Position numbers and translations under genes: made by a program. Below, in pieces: positions 62,229 to 64,000 of a stretch of DNA of 64,000 nt. The notes under the pieces are model-generated. The model worked only from the letters and a program-made list of their open reading frames with translations. It did no database searches and was not told the DNA's origin. Source of the stretch: Solobacterium sp. (GTDB taxonomy: Bacteria > Bacillota_I > Bacilli_A > Erysipelotrichales > Erysipelotrichaceae); NCBI GenBank assembly GCA_017512725.1, contig JAFWEW010000014.1, positions 1-64,000 of the forward strand. Reading direction: 5' to 3'. Within the stretch, counting starts at the first letter, position 1. Every line of letters begins with the position of its first letter.

Positions 62229-62708
62229 ATGGAAAACACAGTCAGAAATAAAATGCGATTCAACGGAACACCGGAACCCCTGAATGCAATTGTTCAGGCA
62301 GTGGCTTCGGAAGATGGGAAAGATCCGCTTTCCTTTGAACGGATCATTCCTCTCGAACCGGGAGACAGCAAGGAAGAGAAATGGGGTGTTCCTTCCGGTC
62401 CGGAAGAACTGGACTGGATCCTCTACCGTGACGGAACAGTCCTGGAGTATACCTTTGATACACTGGGAAAAACACCGTTGCCGATCTTTCAGAAAATTGC
62501 GGAGAAGTATCCGGAATGCCGCATGACGGTTGAGTATGCGGATGAAGACTATGGAGAAAACTGCGGCAAATACGTATCTGAGGAAGGAAGCACGGAGCTG
62601 AAGCCGGTAGAGCCGGATGAAGAACCGTTTGATTTTGCCTGTCTGCTCTGGGATAAGGATCCGGATGAAGAACGTCAGGAACTTATGATCAATGCATATG
62701 AGGAATGA
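62229..62708 (+). CDS. DUF1281-like ferredoxin-fold protein
   Basis: A 159-residue acidic protein. It starts NKMRFNGTPEPLNAIVQAV and has FERIIPLEP, WGVPSG and EYTFDTLGKTPLPIFQKIAEKYPECRMTVEYADEDYG, which together fit the DUF1281/YubB-like ferredoxin-fold group. Function unknown. AAAGGAGAAAA precedes the ATG. It follows the flavodoxin-like gene by 12 bases, so they are probably cotranscribed. Confidence 0.7.
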   Translation: MENTVRNKMRFNGTPEPLNAIVQAVASEDGKDPLSFERIIPLEPGDSKEEKWGVPSGPEELDWILYRDGTVLEYTFDTLGKTPLPIFQKIAEKYPECRMTVEYADEDYGENCGKYVSEEGSTELKPVEPDEEPFDFACLLWDKDPDEERQELMINAYEE

Positions 62709-62762
62709 TCATCGATGAATGGGAATTGCCCATGATATCGAAACGAAACAGAGGTACATCAG

Positions 62763-63818
62763 ATGAAGAACTGGACGAAAGGGGGCAGACGGTTAATGGC
62801 AGGACTGCTGACCGGAACGTTGTTAATAGGTCTGTCCGGCTGTCAGAAAGAGCCGGAACCGGTGATTGAACCGGAACCCGTGGACGGGGAAGGAACGAAC
62901 AAGACAGACTATAATGCGCCAAAGGAAATCGCATCAAAAGACATCACGTTGTTTTCGACGTCGTTCTTTCAGGCAAACCGATGGACATCCTCAAAATCCC
63001 ATGACTTTGAGTTCCAGATCCGTCCGGATGAAAGCGGTGCGCTGACGGCTTCGGAGGAGATTTCCGGTGTTCGTGTACCGGCTGATGAAACACTGTTGCA
63101 CGCAGTACAGGAAATCATCGACAAGTATGATCTGGTAAAGAAAAACGGCGTGTATGAAGTGAACTACAGTCTGTCACCGGAGTATCAGAAATGCACGCTG
63201 ACTGCTGATTACGCAAGCGGGGAAACGCTCCGTTTTACCGATCTCAATGACCCGTATGCACAGTGGTCTGAAGAAATCTACGATATCTTCTCAAAATGGT
63301 TCCAGGAAAAGGGAAACGATTCACTGCTGCCGGAAAAGGAAACTTCACCGGTTACCCGGATCGGGTTTACGTATGACCGGGATTTCATGGAGTACGATTA
63401 TTCAGTCGTTCATGTCAGCGAAGAGAACGCAGTTGATGGGGACAGGTATCCCCTGATGCTTACGGTTTATGACTGGAAAGAAGAGAAGTCGGTTTCAAGC
63501 GATTACCGGAAAGTTCCGGAGGATTTCTATGAACGGATCACCGAAATTCTGTTCAAGTATGATCCCGTCACGAAATACGATTTCAGCAGCTACAGCCATA
63601 AGAATGATAATTACAGCAATCATGACGATGGGTATTTCGGCTGGGGTATTACACCGGCAGAGGAAGAACCGGATGAAGAGGGCGAAGGCGTAGAGTTATA
63701 TCTGGAATATGAAGACGGGAAACATATCAACATCGAAACCAGAAAACGAAGTGAGCTTGATGGAATGAAGCCTCTGATCGAAGAACTGGCAGAGTATTAT
63801 TCCTCACTGTTTGAGTAA
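62763..63818 (+). CDS. Putative lipoprotein of unknown function
   Basis: A 351-residue secreted lipoprotein (lipobox LIGLSGC) with a Glu/Pro-rich linker after the cysteine. The rest is a mixed fold without recognised motif; two halves may each carry a beta-sheet domain (TDYASGETLRFTDL and MLTVYDWKEE). GAGGTA lies before the ATG. A strong terminator follows that overlaps the converging methyltransferase gene's end. Confidence 0.75.
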   Translation: MKNWTKGGRRLMAGLLTGTLLIGLSGCQKEPEPVIEPEPVDGEGTNKTDYNAPKEIASKDITLFSTSFFQANRWTSSKSHDFEFQIRPDESGALTASEEISGVRVPADETLLHAVQEIIDKYDLVKKNGVYEVNYSLSPEYQKCTLTADYASGETLRFTDLNDPYAQWSEEIYDIFSKWFQEKGNDSLLPEKETSPVTRIGFTYDRDFMEYDYSVVHVSEENAVDGDRYPLMLTVYDWKEEKSVSSDYRKVPEDFYERITEILFKYDPVTKYDFSSYSHKNDNYSNHDDGYFGWGITPAEEEPDEEGEGVELYLEYEDGKHINIETRKRSELDGMKPLIEELAEYYSSLFE

Positions 63819-63825
63819 TGAAATG

Positions 63826-64000
63826 TCATTTGGAACGGGAATTCTCCTGTTCCATTTTTAATAGAAATGCTTTTCGGTCAAGACCGCCCGCATAGCCGGT
63901 CAGTTCTCCGTTTTTCCCGACGACGCGGTGACAGGGAATGATCAGCCAGACCGGATTATGGGAAAGTGCATTTCCTACAGCCTGCGCAGACAGTTTACGG
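63826..64000 (-). CDS. ogt: Methylated-DNA--protein-cysteine methyltransferase, C-terminal part
   Basis: The last 57 codons of an O6-alkylguanine DNA alkyltransferase lie on the minus strand and run off the window's end. The active-site PCHRVV is present with its Cys, then GYAGGLDRK. VGNALSHNP just before is the recognition helix side. The N-terminal two thirds are beyond the window. It repairs O6-methylguanine by suicidal alkyl transfer. The frame is open up to base 64000. Confidence 0.88.
   Translation of the reverse strand, partial: RKLSAQAVGNALSHNPVWLIIPCHRVVGKNGELTGYAGGLDRKAFLLKMEQENSRSK
63831..63859 (+). terminator. Terminator after the last lipoprotein
   Basis: TGGAACGGGA / TCCTGTTCCA, a 10-bp stem with one wobble, and TTTTT. 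Confidence 0.75.

Overview
The window is a chromosomal segment of a low-to-mid GC Gram-positive bacterium (Bacillota). Signs of this are strong AGGAGG-type ribosome binding sites, lipobox lipoproteins, a LytTR/DUF3021 pair, a PcrA-type helicase, NAD-dependent DNA ligase, glycyl-radical enzymology of an anaerobe and many GNAT acetyltransferases. The overall flavour suggests a gut-type Erysipelotrichia-like anaerobe; that placement is inference. I see no rRNA, tRNA, CRISPR array, complete prophage or insertion sequence.

Layout. 0-7.5 kb: two lipoproteins (one is an MTA/SAH nucleosidase), a very small membrane peptide gene that resembles a type I toxin, three double-glycine-leader peptides (one beside an HExxH membrane protein), a 5'-truncated integrase remnant, a low-molecular-weight phosphatase, a LytTR/DUF3021 pair and an AIM24-family protein. 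7.5-16.7 kb: a leftward operon (23S-type methyltransferase, pseudouridine synthase, VanY carboxypeptidase), divergent from a PcrA helicase with a duplicated C-terminal domain, followed by a membrane protein, a phosphoesterase lipoprotein and a membrane EAL phosphodiesterase.

16.7-22.8 kb: a tightly packed operon of DeoR regulator, PflD-type glycyl radical enzyme, its radical-SAM activase, a fructose-6-phosphate-aldolase-like enzyme, a HAD phosphatase and a flavin reductase-like protein. It matches the E. coli pflD/pflC/fsaB set, so an anhydrohexitol-phosphate ('anhydroglycolysis') route is the best guess. 22.9-27.1 kb: a divergent LigA, a membrane protein and an RlmD-type rRNA methyltransferase.

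27.1-53 kb is an accessory patchwork. It holds a DUF4143 ATPase preceded by four 23-bp-spaced repeats, a Gp37/DUF5131 protein, a nucleoside phosphorylase, a CAT-like acyltransferase, five GNATs, a frameshifted methyltransferase, a YhfC remnant, a DUF2075 nuclease-helicase of AT-rich composition, an ammonium transporter fused to a PII domain, an UshA-like lipoprotein, a Fic protein with duplicated operators, hydrolases and a three-gene ATC-hydrolase/HMA/methyltransferase operon.

53-58.7 kb: a leftward sugar operon (DeoC aldolase, Gfo/Idh/MocA dehydrogenase, zinc alcohol dehydrogenase, FGGY kinase, fucose-isomerase-like protein) divergent from a second DeoR regulator. The two DeoR promoters share a TTTCGTTT element. 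59.6-64 kb: a GGDEF cyclase, a tandem flavodoxin-like protein, a small DUF1281-like protein, a lipoprotein and the 3' end of an O6-methylguanine methyltransferase that runs off the window.
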